Of a DNA stretch of 64,000 nucleotides, positions 51,881 to 64,000 are shown piece by piece. The position numbers and the translations under genes were made by a program. The DNA is from Lachnospiraceae bacterium (GTDB taxonomy: Bacteria; Bacillota; Clostridia; Lachnospirales; Lachnospiraceae). A model generated the notes under the pieces. It saw only the letters and a program-made list of their open reading frames with translations, made no database searches and was not told the DNA's origin. The first letter of the stretch is position 1; every line of letters begins with the position of its first letter. The DNA lies in NCBI GenBank assembly GCA_902363835.1, contig CABJBM010000005.1, positions 62,001 through 126,000 of the forward strand, in the 5' to 3' direction.

Positions 51881-53077
51881 TTAATTTGGTATGATACTCT
51901 GCAATGAATACGTGATGGAAAGATCTTTTCTTGAATACTCTTTTTTAAAGTTCTGAATAATGCGCTTTAAGACCATCTCACCGTTTTCATAGGTTGCCGT
52001 TGGTAGAAGCATGAGGTATTGGCTTACACTGTAGCGGCAGAAGATATCTCCCCTGCGAAGGGATTTGCGTATGGATTCCCCAAGTTCATCCATTGCCCGT
52101 GTCTGGACAGCAGGCTTAAGGAGTTCTCCCTTTAGATTGCTGATAGTCAGAAGGCATAAGAAGATGGAGTCACCGGTGCGTTCGATGGCCCTAGTCTCTA
52201 ACTGGTAAATATCCCGGAACACGGAAGGCTCGCAGCAAAAGGCCCCGTTATCCGTGGTTCCTTCTGAAAGGATCTCCTGTATGGTGCTTAAATCCATGGT
52301 AATGCCGTGTTTTTTATCGCTGATGAGCTTGTATAAATCTTTAAAACGAATGGATGGTGTGATGGCAAATTCATTATAGAACATGTCAGTCACATGATGA
52401 TAATGCTCCATGGCCATGAGCTGGTTTCCGCTCTGGTACAGAGAGTAGATCAGGTAATAATGTGCATCCTCACTGTAGGGGTCAATGGCAATTGCCTGCT
52501 GGCATACATCGATGATGGTGGGGTAATCCTTTCTTTCTTCCAGAAGAAGCAAAGTTTTCCGGATCAGTTTCTGATAAAGGGTGTGATAATAAGTATGAAT
52601 GGGCACAACCCAGGATTCCCACTCTGATTTTGGCAAAAAGTTTCCCTTATAAAGGGCAAAGGCTTCCAGGCACATGGATAAACGGGCATCATCTGAAAGA
52701 TCAGCGGATTCCGATTGAATACACAGATCTTCAAAACGGTCGGTATCACAGACCGTTGTCAGTTCCTTTGTCCAGCCATAAGCTTTACGGTTCTGGAAAA
52801 CAAGCTCCTGTGTGGGATATCCCAAAGGCTCCAAAAGCTTGCGGACACGGAACATTAAGGTTTTTAAGGCTCCTGCCGGATTATTGCTGGCTTCATCCTT
52901 CCAAAACAGATCAATTAGTTCTTCTACAGGAATATCCCGGCCCCGAAAGGTAATAAGATATTCTAAAAGGCTCCAGGGCTTTTTTGCCTGATTATTCTGG
53001 TCTATGATCGTCCTGTCTCCCATGGATATGGAGAATCCTCCCAGCATATTAACGTAAATAGTAGATTCTTGGTTTTT
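51881..53077 (-). CDS. BTAD/SARP-like transcriptional regulator
   Basis: This 398-residue regulator has an N-terminal OmpR-like winged helix (about 5-100, with KKPWSLLEYLITFRGRDIPV and ALKTLMFRVRKLLEPLGYPT). A bacterial transcriptional activator (TPR-like) domain follows (about 110-255, with YSEDAHYYLIYSLYQSGNQL), then a C-terminal region (about 265-398) resembling a degenerate GGDEF-like fold (GDSIFLCLLTI..RRGDIFCRYSVSQYLMLLP). The start at 53077 follows GGAG. Targets are unknown; the divergent sortase gene and downstream mgsA are candidates. Confidence 0.82.
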   Translation of the reverse strand, partial: KNQESTIYVNMLGGFSISMGDRTIIDQNNQAKKPWSLLEYLITFRGRDIPVEELIDLFWKDEASNNPAGALKTLMFRVRKLLEPLGYPTQELVFQNRKAYGWTKELTTVCDTDRFEDLCIQSESADLSDDARLSMCLEAFALYKGNFLPKSEWESWVVPIHTYYHTLYQKLIRKTLLLLEERKDYPTIIDVCQQAIAIDPYSEDAHYYLIYSLYQSGNQLMAMEHYHHVTDMFYNEFAITPSIRFKDLYKLISDKKHGITMDLSTIQEILSEGTTDNGAFCCEPSVFRDIYQLETRAIERTGDSIFLCLLTISNLKGELLKPAVQTRAMDELGESIRKSLRRGDIFCRYSVSQYLMLLPTATYENGEMVLKRIIQNFKKEYSRKDLSITYSLQSIIPN

Positions 53078-53225
53078 CATAAATGTCTCCATAATAACAT
53101 TTTCTTTTTTTAGTATATAGAAAAAAAGTGGAAAAGTCTAGCACTGCTTATAAAAGATTGAGATTTTTATAAAAATAATGTATACTTAGAAAGATTTAAA
53201 AACATGAAAGAGAGCAGGAGTAAGC

Positions 53226-53993
53226 ATGAAGAATAAAAAATTGGCCTTTGGAATTCTTATTCTGGCCTTTATTTTTCTGGTTGTGGGACTGGGAATGCTT
53301 TATTCTGATTTTCAAACGAGAAATCATGCAAAACAGCAGTATGAAAGTATTGCGGAGCTTGCAAGGGAGACCACGGCCCCGGAGACAGAGGCCAATGCCC
53401 CGGAAGAGGAAACGGTCGCTTCCTATGTTTCTCCTATTGATTTTGAGGAACTGAGAAAAATCAATCCGGACATTGTGGGCTGGATCCGGATCGAGGGCAC
53501 GGTGATTGATTATCCCATTGTACAGACAGACAACAATGAAACATATCTGGATACAGACTTTGAAGGCAAAAAAAGCATAGCAGGCGCCATTTACCTTGAT
53601 TATGAAAGCGAACCTGATTTTTCCGGAAGGCATAACATAATATACGGCCATCACATGAAGAACGGGACCATGTTTAAGGACATCATAAAATTTAAGGATG
53701 AGGCCTTTTTTAAGGAACATCAGGATATTTTTGTTTACACAACCGAGAGGGAATACCATTTACGGCCCATAACTGCCCTTTATACGGATGCTTCCGCCAT
53801 TCGCCGGAAAACCGTGTTTGAAACCGACGAAAGCTTTCAGGCATATGTGGAGGAAATGACAAAGAAAGGCCTGTTTTTACAGAAGCCGGAAAAACCGGTG
53901 GAGCAGCTGTGGTCTTTTGTGACCTGCAGCTATGAGTTCAACGATGCAAGAACCATTCTATACGCCTGTGAAGTGCCTCAGGAGGAAAATTAG
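53226..53993 (+). CDS. srtB: Class B sortase
   Basis: This 255-residue membrane-anchored transpeptidase has an N-terminal helix (residues 5-27), a flexible linker rich in E, A and T (45-70) and a class B catalytic domain. The active-site His lies in IYGHHMKNGTMF (about residue 140), Cys234 in TCSYEF and Arg242 in NDARTILYAC. It attaches surface proteins to peptidoglycan. No LPxTG/NPxTG-type substrate gene is in the window, so its clients are elsewhere. GAGCAGGAG precedes the ATG. Confidence 0.9.
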   Translation: MKNKKLAFGILILAFIFLVVGLGMLYSDFQTRNHAKQQYESIAELARETTAPETEANAPEEETVASYVSPIDFEELRKINPDIVGWIRIEGTVIDYPIVQTDNNETYLDTDFEGKKSIAGAIYLDYESEPDFSGRHNIIYGHHMKNGTMFKDIIKFKDEAFFKEHQDIFVYTTEREYHLRPITALYTDASAIRRKTVFETDESFQAYVEEMTKKGLFLQKPEKPVEQLWSFVTCSYEFNDARTILYACEVPQEEN

Positions 53994-54058
53994 AAGGTTA
54001 TGAATTTGGTACATATTACTTAAAATGATTTACAGACTGGTGAAAAGGAGATATTATC

Positions 54059-55414
54059 ATGGGAAAATATTTTGGAACGGACGGCTTCCGGGGAGAAGCC
54101 AATGTCACTCTGACAGTGGAGGATGCATATAAGGTAGGGCGCTTTTTAGGCTGGTACTATGGACAGAAGAACCGGGAGGAAGTGTGCAGGATCGTCATAG
54201 GAAAGGACACAAGGCGCAGCAGCTATATGTTTGAATATTCCCTGGTGGCCGGCCTTACTGCATCCGGTGCCGATGCTTACCTCCTTCACGTTACAACCAC
54301 TCCAAGCGTATCCTATGTGGTGCGTACCGAAGGGTTTTCCTGCGGGATCATGATTTCAGCCAGCCACAATCCCTACTATGATAACGGGATCAAGGTGATC
54401 AATGAAAAGGGCGAGAAGCTGGAAGAGAGCGTTATTGTTGAAATTGAAAAGTATCTGGATGGAGAGCTGGGAGAGCTGCCCCTGGCAAAACAGGATAAGA
54501 TCGGCCGTACCGTGGACTTTGCAGCAGGAAGAAACCGGTATATCGGTTACCTGATTTCCATAGCTACAAGGTCCTTTAAGAATAAAAAGGTGGCCCTGGA
54601 CTGTGCAAACGGCAGCGCTTCCGCAATTGCCAAAAATGTGTTTGATGCTTTGGGAGCTGAGACCCATGTGATCAGCAATGAGCCAAACGGTTTAAACATC
54701 AATACAGGCTGTGGCTCCACCCACATTAAACAGCTTCAGAAGTTTGTAAAAGAGGTGGGAGCTGACGTGGGCTTTGCCTATGACGGAGATGCTGACCGGT
54801 GCATTGCCGTTGATGAGAACGGAGAAGTGGTGGATGGAGATGCTGTCCTGTACATTTGCGGCAAATATATGAAAGAACAGGGAACTCTTAAGAATAACAG
54901 GGTGGTTACCACCATTATGTCCAACTTCGGATTATACAAGGCCTTTGACAGGGAAGGCATTGAATATGATAAAACTGCGGTAGGCGATAAGTATGTATAT
55001 GAAAATATGGTGGCAAACGGAAACTGTCTGGGCGGAGAGCAGTCCGGCCATATTATTTTCAGTAAGCACGCCACCACTGGAGACGGAATCTTAACCTCTT
55101 TAAAGGTAATGGAAGTTATTCTGGAAAAGAAGGAAAGCCTTGGCAAGCTGGTTTCTGAGCTTGAAATCTATCCACAGGTGCTTAAAAACGTCCGCGTCCA
55201 CGATAAGACCGCTGCCCAGGATGATGAGGCGGTAAAAGCTGAAGTGGAAAAGGTGGCAAAAAGTCTGGGGGACAGCGGAAGGATCCTTCTCCGTCAGTCC
55301 GGCACGGAGCCGGTTGTGCGGGTCATGGTAGAGGCCGCTGATATTGATACCTGTGAAAAATATGTGAACCAGGTAATTGGAGTAATGAAAGAAAAAGGCC
55401 ATTTGCTTTCCTAG
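54059..55414 (+). CDS. glmM: Phosphoglucosamine mutase
   Basis: This 451-residue alpha-D-phosphohexomutase converts glucosamine-6-phosphate to glucosamine-1-phosphate for peptidoglycan precursors. Features are MGKYFGTDGFRGEANVTLT at the start, phosphoserine Ser102 in ISASHNPYYDNGIK, the metal loop DGDADRC (about 241-247), GEQSGHI and the phosphate-binding RQSGTEPVVRVMVEA near the C-terminus. AAAGGAG precedes the ATG. Transcription ends at a clear terminator. Confidence 0.96.
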   Translation: MGKYFGTDGFRGEANVTLTVEDAYKVGRFLGWYYGQKNREEVCRIVIGKDTRRSSYMFEYSLVAGLTASGADAYLLHVTTTPSVSYVVRTEGFSCGIMISASHNPYYDNGIKVINEKGEKLEESVIVEIEKYLDGELGELPLAKQDKIGRTVDFAAGRNRYIGYLISIATRSFKNKKVALDCANGSASAIAKNVFDALGAETHVISNEPNGLNINTGCGSTHIKQLQKFVKEVGADVGFAYDGDADRCIAVDENGEVVDGDAVLYICGKYMKEQGTLKNNRVVTTIMSNFGLYKAFDREGIEYDKTAVGDKYVYENMVANGNCLGGEQSGHIIFSKHATTGDGILTSLKVMEVILEKKESLGKLVSELEIYPQVLKNVRVHDKTAAQDDEAVKAEVEKVAKSLGDSGRILLRQSGTEPVVRVMVEAADIDTCEKYVNQVIGVMKEKGHLLS

Positions 55415-55428
55415 AAGATTGTTAAAAG

Positions 55429-55488
55429 AATAGAAAGTGATTCAAAAAACGGCAAAGGCTGCTTATTTTGATTGCTTTCTATTTTTTT
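55429..55488 (+). terminator. Terminator of glmM
   Basis: AATAGAAAG (55429-55437) and CTTTCTATT (55475-55483) pair, with further partial pairing inside, and a run of T follows. Confidence 0.8.
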
Positions 55489-55602
55489 GCAGGTATGCAT
55501 AATTGTAAATCAGGACAATTCATGATATGATAAAGATCTGATGTAAAATAATGTTTCTGCATGACTGAACGGTAACAAGATGTTTTTGGGAGATCAGGAA
55601 AT

Positions 55603-56895
55603 ATGGACAATAAAGAATTTTCAAATTTAGGAGACCAGATCAGGGACTCGGTGCAGCAGGCAATTGATTCCATGGATTTTAACCAGCTGAACAGAACCAT
55701 TTCCGATACGGTTAATTCAGCCCTGGAGGAAGCCAGGAGCCAGCTGATAAAGGGAGTGGAGTTTCGTAAGAACCCGCCGCCGGGAAGCTTTTCCAGTCAA
55801 AGAAGGGAAAGAACGGAGACATCCCGGAAGACCCAATGGAGAGAAGAGCCGGTTCAAAAGGTGGAACGTGAAAGCGGGCCCGGATACCGGGCGTTTCAGA
55901 CCAGCCGGGATGTTCGGAGAAGGAACGGTGATGACCAGGGGGAACTGATGCAGTTAAATCAGACAGGCCGTGTATCAGGTATTTTGTATACGGTATTTGG
56001 CAGCATTGGCATTGGCCTGATATTGCTGTTTCTTCTAATTGTCTGGATCGTTGCCCTGGTGGTGAAGCCGGTCATCTGGGCTGTGGCAGGTTCTACTCTG
56101 TTCCTGCTCCTTTTAGGCGGCGCCTCCGGCTTTATGCTCCGCACCGGCATAACCATCCGGGACAGGTTAAAGCGGGCCAGGATCTATGCAAAGCAGTCGG
56201 GAAAGCGGATGTACTGCAGCATTGAGGAACTGGCGGGAAGCATCGGAAGATCCCGTGATTTTGTATTAAAGGATATCCAAAAGATGATCAAGCTTGGGAT
56301 TTTCAAGCAGGCATACCTGGATGAACAGAAAACCTGCCTGATCTTAAGCGAGACCACCTACAGGCAGTATCTGGAATGCCAGAAGGCCCTTAAGGCAAGG
56401 GAGATTGAAGAGGCCGGTGAAAAAGCAAAGGAAGAATCTCCTTCCGAGGAAATGAAACAGATGATGGCCGATGGCCAGAATTATTTAAGAATATTGAGGG
56501 AAGCCAATGATGCCATTCCAGGTGAGGTGATTTCTCAGAAGATTTCCAGCCTTGAACATGTGATCCGCAGGATTTTTGAATCTGTTTCCAGGAATCCGGC
56601 ACGGATGAAGGAGATGGAACGCTTTATGGAGTATTACCTTCCCACAACGGTAAAGCTGGTAAACGCATACCGGGATTTTGACAGCGCGGGAAGCCAGGGA
56701 GCTAATATTACTTCCGCAAAGGCGGAGATAGAGAGAACCCTTGATACCATAAACCAGGCTTTTGAGCGGCTGCTTGATGACCTTTATCAGGATGCTGCCT
56801 TGGATATTACCACAGATGCATCGGTGATCCAGACCATGTTAAAAAAGGATGGCTGGGCGGAAAGCGATTTTACAGGAGGTATGAAGAATGAGTAA
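55603..56895 (+). CDS. XpaC-like protein (5-bromo-4-chloroindolyl phosphate hydrolysis family)
   Basis: This 430-residue protein has a hydrophilic, coiled N-terminus (1-115), two adjacent membrane helices (about 130-185: GIGLILLFLLIVWIVALVVK and AGSTLFLLLLGGASGFML), a DNA-binding-like helical segment (YCSIEELAGSIGRSRDFVLK) and a long helical C-terminal XpaC domain (about 290-400, FMEYYLPTTVKLVNAYRDFD). It overlaps the telA gene by eight bases, the standard partnership. The pair is linked to envelope stress and toxic-anion or antibiotic tolerance, with mechanism unclear. Confidence 0.85.
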   Translation: MDNKEFSNLGDQIRDSVQQAIDSMDFNQLNRTISDTVNSALEEARSQLIKGVEFRKNPPPGSFSSQRRERTETSRKTQWREEPVQKVERESGPGYRAFQTSRDVRRRNGDDQGELMQLNQTGRVSGILYTVFGSIGIGLILLFLLIVWIVALVVKPVIWAVAGSTLFLLLLGGASGFMLRTGITIRDRLKRARIYAKQSGKRMYCSIEELAGSIGRSRDFVLKDIQKMIKLGIFKQAYLDEQKTCLILSETTYRQYLECQKALKAREIEEAGEKAKEESPSEEMKQMMADGQNYLRILREANDAIPGEVISQKISSLEHVIRRIFESVSRNPARMKEMERFMEYYLPTTVKLVNAYRDFDSAGSQGANITSAKAEIERTLDTINQAFERLLDDLYQDAALDITTDASVIQTMLKKDGWAESDFTGGMKNE

Positions 56896-58045
56896 GGATA
56901 TTGAAGAGCTGTTAAAAGAAGCGCCGGGGCTGACTCTGTCTCCTCTTGAAGTGGGCGGAATGGAAGAAAACCAGCTGGTGCATACAGAAAGTACCTTAAA
57001 AAAGGTGGAGGAAGTGCCTGGAGCAGACTTGACGCCGGAAGAAGAAAGACAAGTGGCCGATTTTGCGGAAAAGATCGATTTAAGAGATTCCAATCTGATC
57101 CTTCAGTACGGAGCAGGCGCCCAGAAAAAAATTGCTGATTTCTCCGAAGCAGCCCTTGATAATGTAAAGACAAAGGATCTGGGGGAAGTAGGCCAGATGC
57201 TGACGGACGTGGTTGTGGAGCTTAAGAGCTTTGAAGTGGATGAGGAAGAAAAGGGGATTTTCGGCTTTTTCAAAAAAAGCGTAAACCGGGTAGAGGGGAT
57301 AAAGGCCAAGTATGCCAAGGCTGAAGCCAATGTAAACCAGATCTGCAAGGTTCTTCAAAACCACCAGATCCAGCTGTTAAAGGACATCGCCCTTCTGGAT
57401 AAAATGTATGATTTAAACACCACGTATTTTAAAGAGCTTACCATGTACATTCTGGCGGGAAAAAGAAAGCTTGCCAGGGTGCAGCGGGAAGAGCTTCCGG
57501 CCCTTTTGGACCGGGCGTCAAAAAGCGGGCTTCCGGAGGATTCCCAGGCAGCCAATGACTTATCCGCCATGCTGAACCGTTTTGAGAAAAAGCTTCATGA
57601 CTTAGAGCTTACCCGCATGATATCCATTCAGATGGCTCCCCAGATCCGTCTGGTCCAGAATAATGATACCTTGATGACGGAGAAGATACAGTCCACCCTG
57701 GTGAACACCATTCCTCTCTGGAAGAGCCAGATGGTTCTTGCCATTGGGATCAACCATTCCGAGCAGGCTGCAAAGGCCCAGCGGGAGGTGACGGATATGA
57801 CCAATGAACTTCTGCGGAAGAATGCGGAGGTATTAAAGACCGACACCATTCAGACGGCAAAGGAATCAGAGCGTGGAATCGTGGATATAGAGACCCTTAA
57901 GAAGACCAATGAATCCCTTATCACCACCTTGGATGAAGTGGTCCGGATTCAGGCAGAGGGAAGGACAAAACGCCGGGAAGCAGAGGCAGAGTTAAGCCGG
58001 ATGGAAGGCGAGTTAAAATCCAAGCTTTTAGAGATGAGCAGATAG
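56888..58045 (+). CDS. telA: Toxic anion resistance protein TelA
   Basis: This 385-residue cytoplasmic, helical, coiled-coil-rich protein belongs to the TelA/KlaA (DUF/PF05816) family. Characteristic stretches are GIFGFFKKSVNRVEGIKAKY (about 121-140), LLDKMYDLNTTYFKELTMYI and TNELLRKNAEVLKTDTIQTA. The start overlaps the xpaC-like gene, so the proteins are made together. Named for tellurite resistance, it probably acts in a general envelope stress response. Confidence 0.92.
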   Translation: MSKDIEELLKEAPGLTLSPLEVGGMEENQLVHTESTLKKVEEVPGADLTPEEERQVADFAEKIDLRDSNLILQYGAGAQKKIADFSEAALDNVKTKDLGEVGQMLTDVVVELKSFEVDEEEKGIFGFFKKSVNRVEGIKAKYAKAEANVNQICKVLQNHQIQLLKDIALLDKMYDLNTTYFKELTMYILAGKRKLARVQREELPALLDRASKSGLPEDSQAANDLSAMLNRFEKKLHDLELTRMISIQMAPQIRLVQNNDTLMTEKIQSTLVNTIPLWKSQMVLAIGINHSEQAAKAQREVTDMTNELLRKNAEVLKTDTIQTAKESERGIVDIETLKKTNESLITTLDEVVRIQAEGRTKRREAEAELSRMEGELKSKLLEMSR

Positions 58046-58051
58046 ATCCAT

Positions 58052-58098
58052 AAAAAGACTTGCAACAGAAAATTAATTTTCCTGTTGTAAGTCTTTTT
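58052..58098. terminator. Terminator after telA
   Basis: AAAAAGACTTGCAACAG pairs with CTGTTGTAAGTCTTTTT around an A/T-rich loop, followed by a T-run. It also contains a TTGTAA (58085-58090) that could act as -35 for a -10 TATAAT at 58108-58113. Confidence 0.85.
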
Positions 58099-58137
58099 TA
58101 GTCGTGCTATAATAACATAACACTTTACCACGACACA

Positions 58138-58367
58138 TTGTCAGAACAAGGTATGTGATTATAATGCAAAGGAATGATGAAAGATGGGGTTAGACCTATA
58201 AAAGCCACGTTGTTCATTGTCAAAAAATACAGCGTGATTTATCGACTCCAAAGCCTGTGATGAGTTTTTATGAGACAGAACATGAAAATTTTGTCCTGTT
58301 TCAGAAATGAATCCCGGCAGCCTGCCGGACAGGACAGACGACTAAATGATTATGGAGGAGATAAAAC
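58138..58367 (+). promoter_or_regulatory. leuA promoter and structured leader
   Basis: TTGTCA (58138-58143) and TATAAT (58160-58165) are 16 bases apart, giving a leader of about 195 bases. Near its end GTCCTG (58291-58296) can pair with CAGGAC (58329-58334) around an inner CCGGCAG/CTGCCGG hairpin. No T-box core sequence and no leucine-rich leader peptide were found, so the type of control is open. Confidence 0.5.
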
Positions 58368-60035
58368 ATGTTGAATTATCAAAGATATAAAAGAGTACCG
58401 GTAGTCAATTATCCGGAGAGACAATGGCCGTGCAATGAGATTAAGAAAGCGCCGATCTGGTGCAGCGTTGATTTGAGAGATGGGAATCAGGCCCTTACAG
58501 AGCCTATGGTCGTGGAAGAGAAGATCGAGATGTTTGATCTTTTAATCAGACTGGGCTTTAAGGAGATTGAGGTTGGGTTTCCGGCAGCTTCCCAGATTGA
58601 ATATGATTTCTTAAGGCAGCTTGTGGAACGAAAGCTGATTCCTGACGGGGTGGTCATTCAGGTTCTGGTCCAGTGCAGGGAGCATTTGATCAAAAGGACT
58701 TTTGAAGCCCTTCAGGGAGTTAAAAAGGCGATTGTACATATTTACAATTCCACCTCAACCCTTCAGAGAGATGTGGTTTTCAATAAGGGAAGAGAAGAGA
58801 TCAAGGAGATTGCCGTACAGGGTACGGAATGGGTGAAGCAGTATATGCAGGGCTTTGACGGAGAGGTGACCCTTGAATATTCTCCGGAAAGCTTTACGGG
58901 AACAGAACTGGATTTTGCTCTGGATATCTGCACCGCTGTCCAGGACGCCTGGGGCGCATCACCGGAAAAGAAGATCATCTTTAATCTCCCGTCAACCGTG
59001 GAGATGACTACTCCCAATGTTTATGCGGATCAGATCGAATGGATGAATACCCATTTCAAGGACCGTGACAGCATTATTTTAAGCGTTCACCCCCACAATG
59101 ACAGGGGAACCGGCATTGCAGCCACGGAGCTTGCCCTTCTGGCAGGAGCAGACCGGGTGGAAGGCACGCTTTTAGGAAACGGCGAGCGGACCGGTAATGT
59201 GGATATTCTGACGGTGGCATATAATATGTTTTCTCACGGAACTAATCCGGAGCTTCACATTGAAAATATCCGGGAAATCGTGGATGTATATGAGCGCTGC
59301 ACCAAGATGGAGGTGGAGCCAAGACATCCATATGCAGGAAAGCTGGTCTTTACCGCTTTTTCCGGTTCCCACCAGGATGCCATCAACAAGGGCATGCAGG
59401 CTATGCGGGATCGAAAGAATACCTACTGGGAGGTTCCTTACCTGCCCATCGATCCAGCGGATATTGGCAGGCAGTATGAGCCTATTGTACGGATCAACAG
59501 TCAGTCCGGCAAGGGCGGCGTAGCCTTTGTCATGGATACTTTCTATGGCTTCAAGCTTCCAAAGGGCATGCACAAGGAATTTGCAGACGTAATCCAGGCG
59601 ATTTCTGAAAAGCAGGGTGAGGTCGCTCCTGAGCAGATCCTGGAAGAGTTCAGAAGCAATTACACGGAAAAGAAGGAGCCTATTCACTTCCGTAAGAGCC
59701 AGATCACAGAAGCAGAGGACGATGTGGAATTCTCAACCCTTGCCAAAGTCCGCTATACGGATCATGGTGTGGAGAAGACCTTTGAGGGAGTTGGAAACGG
59801 ACCCATTGATGCAGTGCAGAAGGGCCTGGAAAAAGAGCTTGGAATCGAGATCCGGGTTCTGGACTACTATGAGCACGCCCTTACTTCCGGTTCCGGAGCA
59901 CAGGCTGCTTCCTATATCCACCTGCTGGATGTGAAGACAGGAAAGGCTACTTATGGCGTAGGAATCAGTTCCAATATCACAAGAGCATCTATCCGCGGTA
60001 TTTTCAGCGCGGTTAACCGGTTATTCTATTCATAA
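58368..60035 (+). CDS. leuA: 2-isopropylmalate synthase (long form)
   Basis: This 555-residue enzyme condenses 2-oxoisovalerate with acetyl-CoA, the first committed step to leucine. The catalytic barrel (about 30-310) shows the DLRDGNQAL substrate motif, HPHNDRGTG metal ligands and NGERTGNVD. The C-terminal leucine-binding regulatory domain covers about 430-550. The opening YQRYKRVPVVNYPERQWP marks the long, fungal/actinobacterial-like subfamily. GGAGG precedes the ATG. No other leu genes follow in the window. Confidence 0.95.
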   Translation: MLNYQRYKRVPVVNYPERQWPCNEIKKAPIWCSVDLRDGNQALTEPMVVEEKIEMFDLLIRLGFKEIEVGFPAASQIEYDFLRQLVERKLIPDGVVIQVLVQCREHLIKRTFEALQGVKKAIVHIYNSTSTLQRDVVFNKGREEIKEIAVQGTEWVKQYMQGFDGEVTLEYSPESFTGTELDFALDICTAVQDAWGASPEKKIIFNLPSTVEMTTPNVYADQIEWMNTHFKDRDSIILSVHPHNDRGTGIAATELALLAGADRVEGTLLGNGERTGNVDILTVAYNMFSHGTNPELHIENIREIVDVYERCTKMEVEPRHPYAGKLVFTAFSGSHQDAINKGMQAMRDRKNTYWEVPYLPIDPADIGRQYEPIVRINSQSGKGGVAFVMDTFYGFKLPKGMHKEFADVIQAISEKQGEVAPEQILEEFRSNYTEKKEPIHFRKSQITEAEDDVEFSTLAKVRYTDHGVEKTFEGVGNGPIDAVQKGLEKELGIEIRVLDYYEHALTSGSGAQAASYIHLLDVKTGKATYGVGISSNITRASIRGIFSAVNRLFYS

Positions 60036-60043
60036 AATTAAAG

Positions 60044-60110
60044 AGGAGTGTCGCGCAATGGCATGAAATTATCATGATTCCCTGCCAGGAGCGGCACTCC
60101 TGTTCTTTTT
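60044..60110 (+). terminator. Terminator of leuA
   Basis: AGGAGTG (60044-60050) pairs with CACTCCT (60095-60101), extended by partly paired CGC/GCG, and TTCTTTTT follows. Confidence 0.75.
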
Positions 60111-60358
60111 AAACTGAAAATGCAGCCGGATTACCATTTTGACCGTTCCTGTGATAATCGAAATAAGGCGTTTTGACAATTGGTTTGGCCGGGATTGGAA
60201 TTTTTCGGCTTTGAGTTAATTAAATAGAAAAGTTATTTATCACAAATATAACTGAGAAAGTATGAATGAAAATGGCTAAATTTCCTATTTCATTTTATGA
60301 TACAGAAAAATGGATTGAAAAAGTAATTATAATACATAAGAAAAATATAAAAAAAATG

Positions 60359-60387
60359 TTGACTTTTAAAATTTGGCATGATAATAT
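60359..60387 (+). promoter_or_regulatory. Promoter of the beta-glucoside operon
   Basis: TTGACT (60359-60364) and TAATAT (60382-60387) are 17 bases apart, giving a leader of about 190 bases with an antitermination site. The stretch 60111-60358 before it is A/T-rich with no ORF I can support. Confidence 0.65.
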
Positions 60388-60482
60388 CTATCCATCAGTT
60401 AAGGGGGTTACCATAGATAGAAAGTAAATCCAAATCGAAAAAGTGAACAGATGAAAACTTGTTAATATCAGGAAGCACAGTT

Positions 60483-60568
60483 GGATCGTGAATATGGCTT
60501 GAACATATACGAAACCTGCTTGGTTCAGGGGATTTTTATCCCTGCGAATCAGGCGGGTTTTCTTTTTT
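60483..60568 (+). promoter_or_regulatory. RAT antiterminator site overlapping an intrinsic terminator
   Basis: At 60483-60516 GGATCGT pairs with ACGAAACC around an ATATG/CATAT stem, resembling ribonucleic antiterminator targets of BglG/LicT proteins. Its last bases (AACC, 60513-60516) are also the first arm of a long imperfect terminator that ends GGTT at 60555-60559 with a T-run to 60568. Binding of the LicT-like protein encoded next would block termination. Confidence 0.75.
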
Positions 60569-60583
60569 GGGAGGATCAGGAAG

Positions 60584-64000
<3,417 letters not shown>

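Noticed and set aside
54059..55414. Phosphomannomutase/phosphoglucomutase instead of GlmM
   Set aside because: The start MGKYFGTDGFRG, the ISASHNP serine loop and the RQSGTEPVVRVM end are those of GlmM.
58138..58367. T-box riboswitch before leuA
   Set aside because: No AGGGTGGNACCGCG-like antiterminator core and no terminator pair was found.

Overview
The window looks like a chromosomal segment of an anaerobic Bacillota, most likely a Lachnospiraceae clostridium of the Lacrimispora / Clostridium saccharolyticum type. This is an inference from gene content and style: AGGAGG ribosome binding sites, A/T-rich promoters close to TTGACA-17-TATAAT, many intrinsic terminators, a class B sortase, an XpaC-TelA pair, a P-II protein without the uridylylation tyrosine, and many carbohydrate ABC and PTS genes. 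No rRNA, tRNA or CRISPR array was seen.

Layout. 1-5.6 kb: a fructosamine (Amadori product) module with two sugar ABC permeases (the first cut by the window edge), a PHP phosphatase, an FrlD-like kinase, and two FrlB-like SIS deglycases transcribed divergently from a shared control region. 5.8-8.3 kb: a MazG-like protein, a Cache-GGDEF diguanylate cyclase and a DUF1697 protein. 8.3-13.1 kb: a lone tyrosine integrase, then mgtA behind a short leader ORF and an intrinsic terminator, then a DtxR/MntR-like regulator whose start is problematic. 13.5-17.3 kb: a V4R-GGDEF signalling pair and two adjacent D12-class adenine methyltransferases with no visible endonuclease. 17.3-21.2 kb: gene decay, with two broken P-type ATPases and an XRE fragment. 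21.5-23.6 kb: a GNAT acetyltransferase and a secreted tyrosine phosphatase.

23.8-28.1 kb: a complete polyamine import operon (regulator-potABCD, minus strand). 28.4-34.0 kb: a lactonase, chorismate synthase, rpiB, a beta-hydroxyacid dehydrogenase, signal peptidase I and a DUF3810 protein. 34.1-37.5 kb: glycogen branching enzyme and MscS. 38.6-44.7 kb: a maltodextrin-type operon (binding protein, two permeases, malQ, LacI-type regulator). 44.8-48.6 kb: an AraC/GyrI-like regulator, hypotheticals, a 1-Cys-like peroxiredoxin and a scrap of a large serine recombinase. 48.6-50.4 kb: amtB-glnK behind a leader that fits an ANTAR two-hairpin antiterminator. 50.7-58.0 kb: an HD hydrolase, mgsA, a BTAD/SARP-like regulator, sortase B, glmM and xpaC-telA. 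58.1-64.0 kb: leuA and a beta-glucoside module (LicT antiterminator with RAT, PTS EIIBCA, 6-phospho-beta-glucosidase cut by the edge).

A recurring theme is control at the RNA level. The window holds a proline-containing leader ORF plus terminator before mgtA, an ANTAR-type leader before amtB, a RAT/terminator before licT, a hairpin between the malto-ABC binding protein and permease genes, and a pair of related, unrecognised 5'-leader hairpins before the lactonase gene and the HD hydrolase gene. The leader-hairpin pair and the mgtA leader are the best candidates for something undescribed. All functional calls rest on reading motifs by eye; no database search or folding was run.
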